Positions 18,861-28,692 of a stretch of DNA of 64,000 bases are shown here, in pieces. The DNA comes from Microglena sp. YARC (taxonomy: Eukaryota; Chlorophyta; Chlorophyceae; Chlamydomonadales; Chlamydomonadaceae). Under the pieces are notes generated by a model that was given only the letters and a program-made list of their open reading frames with translations, did no database searches and was not told the DNA's origin. The stretch is from NCBI GenBank assembly GCA_022414725.1, contig CM039463.1, forward strand, positions 33,300,426 through 33,364,425, given 5' to 3'. The translations under genes were made by a program, and so were the position numbers. Every line of letters starts with the position of its first letter. Positions within the stretch are counted from its first letter, which is position 1.

Positions 18861-18916
18861 ACTAAGGTACTTATAATTCTCGTAATGTTCATATTTCCAG
18901 CCTTGCAACTTGCACA

Positions 18917-19069
18917 ATGAGCAATTCCATGGGAAACGAATACAAATCCATATCTCGCACTTGCGACCATTGTGCTGTAAACCATGGAGGTACAAACGTT
19001 CGCATGGGCACTTCCGAGGCCGCCAGCAATGGGACGGAATCGGACGCAGAGGGACGCATGGCATTCAAG
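18917..19069 (+). CDS. Possible small exon with a CDHC motif (51 codons)
   Basis: The frame opens MSNSMGNEYKSISRTCDHCA and ends GRMAFK. It is preceded by a TTTCCAG acceptor-like site (18893-18900) and followed by AAG|GTGAGA at 19067-19075, a good donor. Unspliced, it stops immediately at TGA 19070. The CDHC pair hints at metal binding. The block is surrounded by repeats and could equally be chance, so no function is proposed. Confidence 0.25.
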
Positions 19070-19072
19070 TGA

Positions 19073-19857
19073 GACGCAGCCAACCTACTGAAGCTGCGTC
19101 TGCGACGCAACGGACCCTTCGACGTTCCTTCGACGACGGAGGACGCAGTGTCCTGAACAATTCGCCTTGGTCCCACTGGCGTGCCACTGCGATGCTGCCA
19201 CACTGCAAGTCTGCCACTGCCAGACTGTCGACCGGCCCCCCCACCGGCCCCCCACTACATCCGCAATCATCATCACCTGCACCTGGTCGCCGATCTCAGT
19301 CCCGATCAATTCTCAATCCCGATCAATTCTCGATCCCGATCAATTCTCAATACCGACGTTAGCCTGTCTTCCCTTCGCCTGCCTCTGCTTGCTTGCTGCT
19401 GATCACGACGAATTTTCGCCTCACTCTGCCTGCTTGCTGCCGCTTCCGACAATTCTCCTTCCCGTTAAAATCTCCTTCCAGATCAGCTCCCAATCCCGCT
19501 CAATTCACAATCCCGGCGTTCGCCTGTCTCCCCTTCCGCCTCCACCAGGTATCCCACCCACACCCACACACCATGTTCAATGCTTAACATGCACTCCCAA
19601 TCGCACAGGGGTTAGGCCGCATTGAACTCAATCACGTCCACGTCCGAGTTCGGACCTCTCGACACTTCCCTTCCCACTTCTACCCACTTCTACACCCCCC
19701 ACTCCAATCCCATATTCCCATCCTCTCGCCCCTTTACCCCACGCCAGCGTCCACCCCCGGACCTGTCAACCTTTCCTCCCACTCCCGCCCCAGATTTTCC
19801 TGGCCTGGGCTTTGCTCCCATTGCCCACACCCTTCCTCACTCCCCAGCCGTCATGGT
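19073..19857. other. GC/pyrimidine-rich spacer, no gene recognised
   Basis: It includes a microrepeat of CCCGATCAATTCTC words at about 19296-19355, with a looser copy at 19480-19520. Open frames on both strands are Pro/Ser/His-rich and lack domains. Confidence 0.5.
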
Positions 19858-20215
19858 GTAGCACAGCATGGTATGATTTGTACCTACATGCACGGTTTAT
19901 TGGTGTAGTATGGCAAGGTGAAGCATAGCATGGCATGTAATGGTTTATACATGCCATGCATGCATGAATTGTACAATGGTAGTATGGTGTGGTATGGCAT
20001 GGTGTAGCATAGCATGGTATGGTTTGTATCTACATGCATGGTATATTAGTATGGTATGGCATGGTGCAACATAGCATGGTTTGTTATGGTTTATACCAAC
20101 ATGCATTGTACAATGGTAGAATGGTGTGGTATGGAATGGTGTAACATAGCATTGTATGGTGTGTACCCACATGCATGGTATATTGGTATAGTATGGCATG
20201 TTGCAGCATAGCGGT
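19858..20215. repeat. About 60-bp tandem repeat rich in CATGGTATG
   Basis: Imperfect units share ACATGCATGGTATATTGGTA and TGGTGTAGCATAGC. About six units are visible. Confidence 0.75.
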
Positions 20216-21695
20216 CTAAATGGAAAGGAAGACAGATGGGATCCCTTCTTTGGGTGGCAGTGCATGCGTAGCCCCTTGTGTGTGCGTGTGTAAGTGTTTG
20301 GGTATGTGTGAATGTTTGCATGGGGTTGTCTTGTAGTGCATGGATGGCCTGGTGTGTGTAAGGGTGAGTGTCTGATTGGGTTGTGTGTGTCGATGTGATT
20401 GTCTTGTAGTGCATGGATGGCCAGGTATCTGTATCTATGTACGGAAACAGATCTTTGTGGCAGTGCATGTGTAGCCACTTGTGTGTGCATGTGCCTGGGG
20501 TTGTCTTGTAGTGCATGGATGGCCAGGTGTGTGTATATGGTATGAACAATGCTGTGTGGCAGTGCATGTGCAGGCAGTTGTTCATTTGTGTGTTTCCATG
20601 CGTGAGTGTCGGGGTGTGTTTGTGTGTGCATGGGGTTGTCTTGTAGTGCTTGGATAGCCAGATGTTTGCGTATGTGCGTGCATAGTGCTGTTTGGCAGTG
20701 CATGGATAGCCAATTGTTTTGTGTGTGCATGTGTGTGTATTTGAGTGTGTTTGTGTTTGCATGGGGTTGTCTTGTAGTGCATGGATAGCCATATGTGCGT
20801 GTATTTGCGTGCACAGAGCTGTGTGGAAGTGCCAGAATAGCCAGATGTGTGTGTATGTGCGTGCGCAGTGCTGTGTGGCAGTCCATGGATTGCCTCATGA
20901 GTGTGTATGTGCATGCACAGTGCTGTGTGGCAATGCATGGATAGCCATATGTGTGTGTATGTGTGTTCACAGTGCTGCGTGGCAGTGCAGGGTAGCCAGA
21001 TGTGTGTGTATGTGCTTGCACAATGCTGTGTGGAAGTGCATGTATAGCCAGCTATGTGTGTGTATGTGCGTGTGCAGTGCTGTGTGGCAGTCCTAGGTAG
21101 CTGGATGTGTGTGTATGTCCTTGCGCAGTGCTGTGTGGAAGTGCATGGATAGCCAGATGTGTGTGTATGTGCGTGCACAGTGCTGTGTGGCAGTGCATGG
21201 GTAGCAATTTGTATTGTGCGTGTATGCGTCCGTATTTGAGTGTGTTCGTGTTTGCATGGGGTTGTCGTGTAGTGCATGGATAGCCAGATGTGTTTGTTTG
21301 TAGTAGCACATGGCTGTGCGACAATGTATGTGTAGCCAGTTGTTTTGTGTGTGCATGCTTGAGTGTCTGAATGTGTTTGTGTTTTCGTGTGGTAATGTAG
21401 TGCATGGTTAGCCAGATGTGTGTGTATGTGCGTTCACAGTGCTGTATGGCAATGCATGTATAGCCAGCTATGTGTGTGTATGTGCGTGCGCAGTGCTGTG
21501 TGGCAGTGCTAGGTAGCCACATGTGTATGTTCAGGCAAAGTGCTGTGTGGTAATGCATGTATAGCCAGCTATGTGTGTATGTGCGTGCACAGTGCTGTGT
21601 CGCAGCGCATGGATAGCCAGATGTGTGTGAATGTGCCTGCGTAGTGCTGTGTGGCAGTGCATGGATAGCTAGATGTCTGTGTATGTGCGTGCTCA
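20216..21695. repeat. About 54-57-bp minisatellite
   Basis: Units share GCTGTGTGGCAGTGCATGG, ATAGCCAGATGTGTGTGTA and TGTGCGTGCACAGT. The first third (20216-20800) is a longer, looser version containing GGGGTTGTCTTGTAGTGCA. His/Thr-rich open frames on the minus strand are by-products of the repeat. Confidence 0.85.
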
Positions 21696-21949
21696 TAAGT
21701 TGTCAAACGTTTTGTAGCTTATTCTGCTATTAGTACCTACTTACTCCACTACTTTTGAAACTCCCAGCCTTCCTCCTCTCACTTTCTCGCATTCTGCATA
21801 TCAACAATTTCTCAACTATACCTCTAATTGGTTACATTTCCTGTGCATCAACTGCTTGCAAATAAAGTCCATCTACAAGACAGTCCAGGCACGTTTAATA
21901 CTCCTTCAAATTTAACAACCCTACAAAATGTCAATTGTCGTAGTAAATG

Positions 21950-22337
21950 AAGCTACATCCATCGATTCAATTCAACTAAATCCAAATATATTGAATTCAA
22001 ATGAATACAATTCAAATCAATTAAATGCATTCAATTCAAGTCAATACAACACAATTTTGATTCTATCAAATTAATTAAATCAATTTTAATTAATTAATTA
22101 ATTAACTAATTCATACAATTAAATTTAATTGATAATTAATTAAATATAATTTAATTAATTAGTTCATTAATCAATTAATTAATAACTTATAATTAATCAA
22201 ACAATTAAACATGATTTGATTCATTCATTTAAATCTTATTATTCATTAATTAATACAATTTATTTATTTAATTAAACAATTATACAATAATAAATTATAC
22301 AATTAAATGTTTAATTAAATACAGATTATTTAAAACA
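21950..22337. repeat. AT-rich (TTAATTAA)-type low-complexity DNA
   Basis: Almost entirely A/T, built from AATTAATTAA and CAATTCAA words. A similar shorter stretch is at 23750-23920. No genes. Confidence 0.85.
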
Positions 22338-22351
22338 TTTTCATTCGGGAC

Positions 22352-22365
22352 GCGCCTCCAGGCGC
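22352..22365. repeat. GCGCCTCCAGGCGC hairpin, one of three
   Basis: A perfect 6-bp stem following TTCATTCGGGAC. It recurs at 23931-23944, at the right edge of the block, and in truncated form at 23735-23744. It marks the end of a dispersed repeat family. Confidence 0.7.
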
Positions 22366-22371
22366 CCTTTA

Positions 22372-23290
22372 TTTGAAGAGGGATTAGCCCCATTAAAATG
22401 TCCGTCCGTTAGTTAGTGTGTCACAAACCATTTTTTCAGGTTTTATGAAAACATACAAAAAATTGAATATTCTATATTTTTGATGAATTATAAGACATAT
22501 TTATACCGGACGAATTCTGACCAGAGCATATCTAAGCATCGCAATTCACGAAAAGGAGCTCAGCTTGGGCCAAAAAGTTACAATTCACGGTTAACAATTT
22601 GATTTAAGGGTGTTTTAAGCTATCAATTCAAATTTGAACCACATATACACATGCGGATACATCGCCTCCGCTACCAGAATCTGTTTACAGATATTTATAG
22701 GCATGTCCATGAGGATACCGACTTAACCGTATGGAATGTGGAATTCTGCGATTCCACATTCAGAACCTTTATGAATGGAAATGGCACTAAGTCTTTTTGG
22801 AGCAACCTAGCCGACTATCTTTCTACTTGTAGAAGAGCAAGACAGGAAGCCCTGGACTGCTTAGTGGCACCGTAATTTATTATCCCTTTTTTTTCTTCTT
22901 GAGACTTCTCATTTGTTAGCTTCTTACCTCCGCCACTGTAAGTGGTTGAGATCTGGGTCCTGCTCTAAGGGGTTTAATACCTACGCCACCAAAACGGTGG
23001 TTGGGAGTTTGGTTTGTTTGTCCTCGACACACCCCTGATGTAATGGGGTTTTTTGCTTTGTGGGTGCTTTTTCTTTTTGTTTAAAGCACAGAGTCTCATA
23101 CACCCTCGCGGTGTCAAGTAGACTTTAACATGTAATGTAATGTAATGTAATGTAATGTAATGTAATCGGTTTGGGAACAGAATAGTCGTCAAAAAACCAA
23201 GGCGCAACATGTACGCATCACAATGGACGAAACATTCCCCTAGGGCACTTGCTAAAATTAGCCCACGGACCCCACCTCAGGGCCGTGCGT
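22372..23290. repeat. Dispersed repeat, copy 2, interrupted by a LINE
   Basis: Colinear with copy 1 (18370-18860) except for the LINE at 22663-23166. The interruption falls exactly where copy 1 reads ATACATAGGTTTGGG, so copy 1 represents the empty site. Confidence 0.8.
22663..23166 (+). mobile_element. 5'-truncated LINE, second copy
   Basis: Nearly identical to 16488-16993 of the first copy, starting within the reverse-transcriptase C-terminus (after the zinc knuckle) and ending in a (TGTAA)n tail of about seven units. High similarity to copy 1 means recent activity of the family. Confidence 0.9.
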
Positions 23291-23338
23291 GGGGCAGGGG
23301 CGGGGGGCACCGGGCGGGGTCGGGGGCAGGGGCGGGGG

Positions 23339-23485
23339 CGGGGGCAGGGGCAAGCCACGCCACCTGCCGCTGGCCAAAAACCCGTTCAGGAGGACGGGAC
23401 ATACCGTTCACGGGGGCAGGGGCAAGCCACGCCACCTGCCGCTGGCCAAAAACCCGTTCAGGAGGACGGGACATACCGTTCACGT
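23339..23485. repeat. Two tandem units of about 70 bp
   Basis: Two almost identical units containing CCACGCCACCTGCCGCTGG, AAAAACCCGTTCAGGAGG and GGGACATACCGTTCAC, preceded by GGGGGCAGGGGCGG low-complexity sequence from 23290. Confidence 0.9.
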
Positions 23486-23930
23486 CTGGGCTGGGCCGAA
23501 ACATGCAATATCTTGTACAAATCCCGTAAAATCAACCATACACCTAATTGGCCTCATTTTTCTTGCAACAAATTCTTAAAAAATAGCCAATCTACATACA
23601 TGCATTTCATTACAATACAGAAACGTTCAATACTGCTTAAAAATCAACAACCCTTCAAAAAATCTCTTTTTCGTCACTTTATAGTTAACAATGCTACATC
23701 ATCAATCGAATCATTGGAATTCAATTAATTCAATGCCTCCAGGCGCCCTTCAAATTTAATCCTATTCGAATTGATAAAATTAAAAGCAATTACATGCATT
23801 CAAATCACGTAAATTAAATTATATTAAATGGAAAGGAATAAATCGAATTAAAATAAAACAACATTAAATACAATTCAATTTAATTAATATATTACATTAA
23901 ATTAAGGATTCGAATAATTTCATTCGGGAC
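23486..23930. other. AT-rich spacer, no gene recognised
   Basis: Non-coding sequence with a (TTAAAT)-type low-complexity stretch, ending at the hairpin-bearing edge next to the polymerase remnant. Confidence 0.5.
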
Positions 23931-25830
23931 GCGCCTCCAGGCGCCCTTAATATAATGGTCTCCACACAAACTTTGATAAATTTTACAAGAAGCATATGGC
24001 AACAGGAGAAGGTCCACACAGGATTACAGAGGATTATGTGATATCAAAAGGCTATGAATCAGTAGATGATTTTTACGATTCTGTTGGAGTCGAGATGGAT
24101 TATCGCAAAGAAGAGAAAAAAAGGGTTTGGAAACAAGAAAAGGCAAATTATGATAGGGAGCGCTACCTAAAAAACTCTCCCAAAAGGTTAGTTCAATTCG
24201 AGCTTTTCAATCAGGGCAGCATCACTTTGTATGTGTATACGTGTATTGCTATCACAAACGCTTTTCGTCCTTTAAAGGATTTCGGCCCAGACACATTGCT
24301 GGTTTAGGGCTCAATTGACCTAGCGAAATATACCAAAAAAACTGAAGAGGGAGAGTATATATATAATACTTTAGCTGGGAACAATAATGTTTTCACAGGA
24401 TATAAAAAACTACTGAACAGAATGGACATTGACGACCCAAGTATGGGAGCTTTGTTAAGAAGACTCGTATCACAGTCCCTGGCAATAAAAATCATCTCAA
24501 ACGAACCTGTTTATAATGCAGTTGATAGACCGCTCTTGTACAGGACTATCAGGGATAACATGTATATTGTTTATACAGAATGTGAGTTCATATGATTTGA
24601 GTGGGACAATACAGGAAATAGCTTACAAACAAGTATAAAAAATATTAGGAACAGGAATTTACCCAACGGTTCTTGTGCAATTGAAGCGATTCTAAACGGT
24701 TTTACACCAGCAGTTGACTCCTACAACAAGAAACTAAAGTATGATAAACACACACACACATTTGAATCCATTTATTGGGATATATTTGAGACAGAATATG
24801 ACGGCGTGTCTGACATTCACATGACAGTCGAGGATTTTCTGAAGTGGTTCAAGAAGAATGGTTTTGGAGTAGAAATATTCGACAACGAAAAAAGGATAGT
24901 ATGTAAATATGAGCCACCACCTGACGAGCAAACAAAAACATATAACATCCAAACACTTCGTGTCGTATATTGGCACGAACATGTGCAGAACATTGACGAA
25001 GTGATGTCTTTCGCCAAGACAACTAAAAAGGACATGTACTCTCGCCCGTCATCCAACTTTGTAGTACCAAAAATCAAAAAGGTTACAGCAGACATGTATC
25101 ACTTGGGACATAAGAATGAAGACATTTTCCCAATTATTAAAGCTGGAATGGAAGCATCAAAAAAGGATATCAGAATCATATACAATGGAGATATGAAAGA
25201 GGTTCTGTTAAACTTAGTTCAAAAAGAAGGATTTGATCCCAAGCCGATCGTGCAAACTGGACAAATTATTTCACGGATCGAAATAAACCACATCAAGACA
25301 AAGGACGACAAAACTGTAGCCATCTCGATTGAGAATGCATCTCAAGTGCAAGGTTTTTCAAAGTGTCCAATTCTAGACATAGACACGTTTGTAGACTACA
25401 AGAACCTGGACTCAGAAGTGAAGGGATCGTTTCTAAGTAATAAAACTAAATCAGAGATGAGCATTGAAGCCAGCGAGGTTTTCAAAATATGCTTGGATCG
25501 AGTACCAGTGGGCAAGCTAGTTGACAAAGATCTGTCTACCATAGATCTTGACGAGATTACAGCGCTTGATATCAATAAGCAGTACTTTACTTGCATATGG
25601 ATGTTGGTTGATGGACCAGGGTTCCCAGTCACAAATTCATGGGATATATTCTACACATACATGGATGATCAACCATTAACTGAGTAAAGACAAAAATACG
25701 ACTAATAAACAAAAGGTCGTGGGATATGATGACCCGTTTCAAAAAAACTTCACGCAAACAACTCTTGATTCTAAATGCGGAATAGTTAAAAAGAAACACT
25801 ATCAATATTCGGGCCCTTTACCGACTTTTG

Positions 25831-25890
25831 CAGACCTCGTTACAGACCATTTACATAGTTCCCTATGTAAATGGTCTGTAACGAGGTCTG
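25831..25890. repeat. 27-bp perfect inverted repeat with 6-base loop
   Basis: Arms CAGACCTCGTTACAGACC...ATA (25831-25857) and its exact complement (25864-25890) enclose GTTCCC. It lies about 35 bp inside the left transposon end. Related words (TTACAGACC, GTCTGTAAATGG) recur at 25990-26010 and 27860-27890. Confidence 0.95.
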
Positions 25891-26039
25891 TAAATGACAG
25901 AGGGGACTCGTTGTTTGTAAAAGGACTGTAAAAAGTATGTAAGTCCTGGGGTATAGAGCCTTTACCGTGTTGGCTGGCAACGTGGTCTGTAAATGGTCTG
26001 TAAACAGTCACATTGAAAACGACCTTCAACGCTCAGATC

Positions 26040-26115
26040 TACCGATGGGGGGAATCGAACCCCCGACACACTCCTTGATTTGGCGTTGTGTTGTACCACT
26101 AGGCCAATCATCAGA
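26040..26115 (-). tRNA. tRNA-like sequence, probably a pseudogene or SINE head
   Basis: In minus orientation it folds with a 6/7-bp acceptor (TCTGATG with CATCGGT), a perfect T arm (GGGGG-TTCGATT-CCCCC) and intact box A-like TGGCCTAGTGG and box B GGTTCGATTCC. The anticodon stem has one mismatch. The loop AAATCAA lacks the conserved U33 and would read ATC, so a functional tRNA is unlikely. The RNA polymerase III boxes could still drive transcription. No CCA is encoded. Confidence 0.55.
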
Positions 26116-26652
26116 TCGGATCGGGCTGCAGACCCTTTCCAGGCTTCCCCCGGCTGGCTGTCCCTCGTCTGTTTGAATTCAAATGTCGCGACCTTGCCAT
26201 TCTTGCATTCGAACGAACTGCTCTCGGAATTGCAGCCGTGCCTATTTATCGCACTACTCGGCACAATACATAATTAGTATTTGACTTAACTCCAGAAAGG
26301 AATGGTAGCGGCATGGCAGCTGTTCGAACTACCCCAGAGCGCAAGCCATCACTTACCCTCGAGGAGGCTGGCGAGCTGTGTAGGTATGTTCCGCCGCGCG
26401 ACCTATCTTACAAGCCTGCGTACGGGATCGGCCAAGGCCCAGGGCTAGTTGCTGTGCGACTCCGAGCTGGTGTTTGCAGTGACGGATCCGCTGTCTCTAC
26501 GGGAAGAGACTACTACCAGGTGCGTGCTTGATATGCCGTACGATTTGACGTGCCACCGAAGAAACCACGAAACCCTGGTTGCACTGAATGAATACCACAG
26601 ATCTGACCACTTGCCTTATTCTTGATGCTCTCATATCCACCTGATTGCTGGA

Positions 26653-26820
26653 ATGGCGCGTACCAAACAGACCGCTCGTAAGTCCACGGGCGGCAAGCCC
26701 TCAAAGAATCAATTGGCGACTAAGACACAGGTTAGGAATGCCCCTGCCACAGGTCCCATGAAGAAGCCCCACCGCTACAGGAGAGTGTCTCGCAATGTTA
26801 AACGGAGATCAGCAGCATGA
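26653..26820 (+). CDS. 55-codon ORF with a histone H3 N-terminal tail
   Basis: After Met the first 14 residues, [14 protein letters not shown], are identical to canonical H3. QLATK (19-23), APATG (29-33) and KKPHRYR (36-42) are also kept, so Lys4, Lys9, Ser10, Lys14, Lys23 and Lys36 are present. Residues 15-18 are PSKN, Lys27 is Arg and Ser28 is Asn. After residue 42 the sequence leaves H3 ([12 protein letters not shown]) and stops, so the histone fold is absent. It lies inside a TIR transposon, which suggests capture of a host gene fragment. It could be a pseudogene or an expressed H3-tail mimic. Confidence 0.7.
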   Translation: MARTKQTARKSTGGKPSKNQLATKTQVRNAPATGPMKKPHRYRRVSRNVKRRSAA

Positions 26821-27290
26821 GTCACTCTGCGTATTTACATGTCGTGCCTTATTTAGTGTGCATGTAAGGTGGTATGTGTGCTTGTGTTGTGCAGGTGGTT
26901 AAAAAAAATAGCTTAGGGTGTGCCTTCTTCTGCTACTCCCCGCTCAGCATGTTGTGCTGAAGGGGTAGGGGGAGTTAAGATGCATTTATGAGTGGGCCGG
27001 GGTACTCCTGTCATGTACCAGCCTGTGTTGTATGTTCTTGGAAACATGTGTTGCCCCCCATCTGCTTTCATGGATTGGGGCACATGGATGTGGGTTTCTG
27101 TTGCACAGGTGGAAGCAGGACTACAAGGCATGTCAAGCGGAGAGCAGCAGCAACAGGATTTATTCGACGTATTCACATTTTGTGTTCGTGTGTGGTAGGT
27201 GTGCTTGTGTTGCGCAGGTGGAATCAACAGAGCACTACAGCGAGGAGCAGCAAAAGAAGCCATGTTGTGCTTAAGGGGCAGGGAATTTAA

Positions 27291-27324
<34 letters not shown>
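27291..27324. repeat. 34-base G homopolymer
   Basis: An uninterrupted run of G. Its length in the assembly is unlikely to be exact. Confidence 0.9.
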
Positions 27325-27325
<1 letters not shown>

Positions 27326-27534
27326 ATGTCTGAATGGACCTTCTAATGAAGTTATATATTTTTTGACTGCATCTTGTAAGCTTCTATCAATTGACTCGTC
27401 GCACCGAGCACTACTTTCATGATACCTATATGTAATGTTTGTAAAACGTCCCTCCCAGAGCAGTGTAAAAAATTAAAGCAGCTGCGCCCCATTTCCCCCA
27501 TTCCAAAGACTGGTTACTAACGGATTTCGGGCCT

Positions 27535-27770
27535 GGTTACACAAGATCTACACATGGTTTACACACCCAGCTACAGAGGGTTTACACACCTAGTTACATA
27601 GGGTGTACCGACCACGTTACAGAGGGTTTACACACCTAGTTACGGAGCGTGTACAGCCATACTTACAGAGGGTATACACACCTCGATACATAGGGTTTAC
27701 AGCCATACTTACATAGGGTTACAGCCATACTTACAGAAGGTTTACAGAGGTCTGTAAAACCAGAGCTGTA
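27535..27770. repeat. About 33-bp tandem array (TTTACACACCTAGTTACAGA)
   Basis: Seven or so units of GGTTTACACACCTAGTTACA and the variant GGTTTACAGCCATACTTACA. It sits within 230 bp of the right transposon end and shares TTTACA words with the left-end hairpin, so it may be a transposase-binding subterminal region. Confidence 0.85.
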
Positions 27771-28692
27771 AATACTATGTAACAAAGTAATGTAAGCATT
27801 TACAGGCGTTTAAGCCTGCGCGTTTAGCTCGTTCTACCGTACCCCAACAGTTGTGTTTAACGGTCTGTATACCAAAGTCTGTAAATGGAGTAGAGTGCGC
27901 AGGTTTACATAAGCGTTTTACAGCGGTATCCCTGTAGAACGCCACTGTAAAACCCTCTGTAATGGGGTCGTAAAGGGCCCGAATATTTGATAGTCGAAAC
28001 TCGTTCACAAAGGATACCTGTATAACTTATCAGAATAGACGAAGAACACCCATTTACAACCAGGATAAAATGCCTCATATATGGGTACGAAGTCCCGTAC
28101 AATTGAAATTCAAATACACGATATTGGCATATCTACGAGTTGATGGAAGAAGTTAGGCATCTGGCAAAAACATACTGAAACAGTGTTTGGGAGAAGAAGA
28201 AGAAACGAACATATTTCCTAAGGATTTACTCAAAGGAATCCCTAACGTACTATCTAGGCCTTTTTGGGGAAAAAACAACACTAGCAGGCATACAAAAATC
28301 TTCAGAAACAAATCTGATGCTGTAGAATATGCAAACACAAACAAAGGATACGTTATACCAATGGCAGACAAAGTGTTTCTTGTAAACATCACACTGAAAA
28401 CAGAGCTCACAAACGGATTTCTACCAATGAGGTATGCTCTCACGAATCTAGCAAGATTCCAGATCAATGACGCATATGAAAAGCTGAGCGTCAACAATCA
28501 AGTGATTGCGGTAAAAAACCGACTGCATATAAAACGCCATAAAAAAACCATAGACCTGTCAAACAGCGAATTGGCCATATTTTTGGGTCAATTCAAGATA
28601 TTGAAAGGATCCCTGCCTCCCAATAACGAGATTGTACAATACAAAACAAAACCAATCATAACATACCCAGAAAAAGAGATTAATATTGTTTA

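Larger units (their letters stand above)
18330..23950. mobile_element. Composite 5.6-kb repeat block inserted between viral genes
   Basis: Viral coding sequence stops near 18300 and the polymerase begins directly at 23951. The left edge has CCCGAATGAAAAAAA (18334, and again about 18361). The right edge has the inverse TTTCATTCGGG followed by the hairpin GCGCCTCCAGGCGC. A third such edge lies at 22340-22371. Between them are two copies of a dispersed repeat, minisatellites, AT-rich DNA and a LINE. I read this as successive nested insertions, not one element. Confidence 0.6.
25798..27995. mobile_element. 2.2-kb TIR DNA transposon (non-autonomous) in the polymerase gene
   Basis: Left end ACTATCAATATTCGGGCCC (then TTTACCGAC) mirrors the right end, whose reverse complement reads GACTATCAAATATTCGGG (then CCCTTTACGAC). 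GAAAC is present directly outside both ends (25793-25797 and 27996-28000), a candidate 5-bp target duplication. It encodes no transposase that I can see. The cargo includes a hairpin, a tRNA-like sequence, a histone H3 tail ORF, a poly-G run and a 33-bp tandem array. Confidence 0.75.
23951..28692 (+). pseudogene. Viral replicative DNA polymerase (family-B-like palm), truncated and interrupted
   Basis: Coding sequence is already open at 23951, directly after the repeat block, so the N-terminus is missing. One frame runs to 25684, broken by TAG at 24305 and TGA at 24593. A palm-like motif A (ALDINKQYFTC) lies at 25562-25594. A 2.2-kb transposon separates it from the remainder (28001-28692), which carries a NGFLPMRYALTN helix block. 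A single-base length change in the A-run at 28513-28518 throws the frame across the expected motif C. The gene would replicate the viral genome. Assignment is by motif order; protein-primed PolB is likely but unproven. Confidence 0.6.

Noticed and set aside
20091..21696. Long His/Thr-rich minus-strand frames
   Set aside because: They are translations of a 54-57-bp minisatellite in several frames at once.
26313..26531. 72-codon frame upstream of the H3 fragment
   Set aside because: No recognisable domain and no splice link to the H3 frame; it may be captured sequence, but I cannot support a gene.
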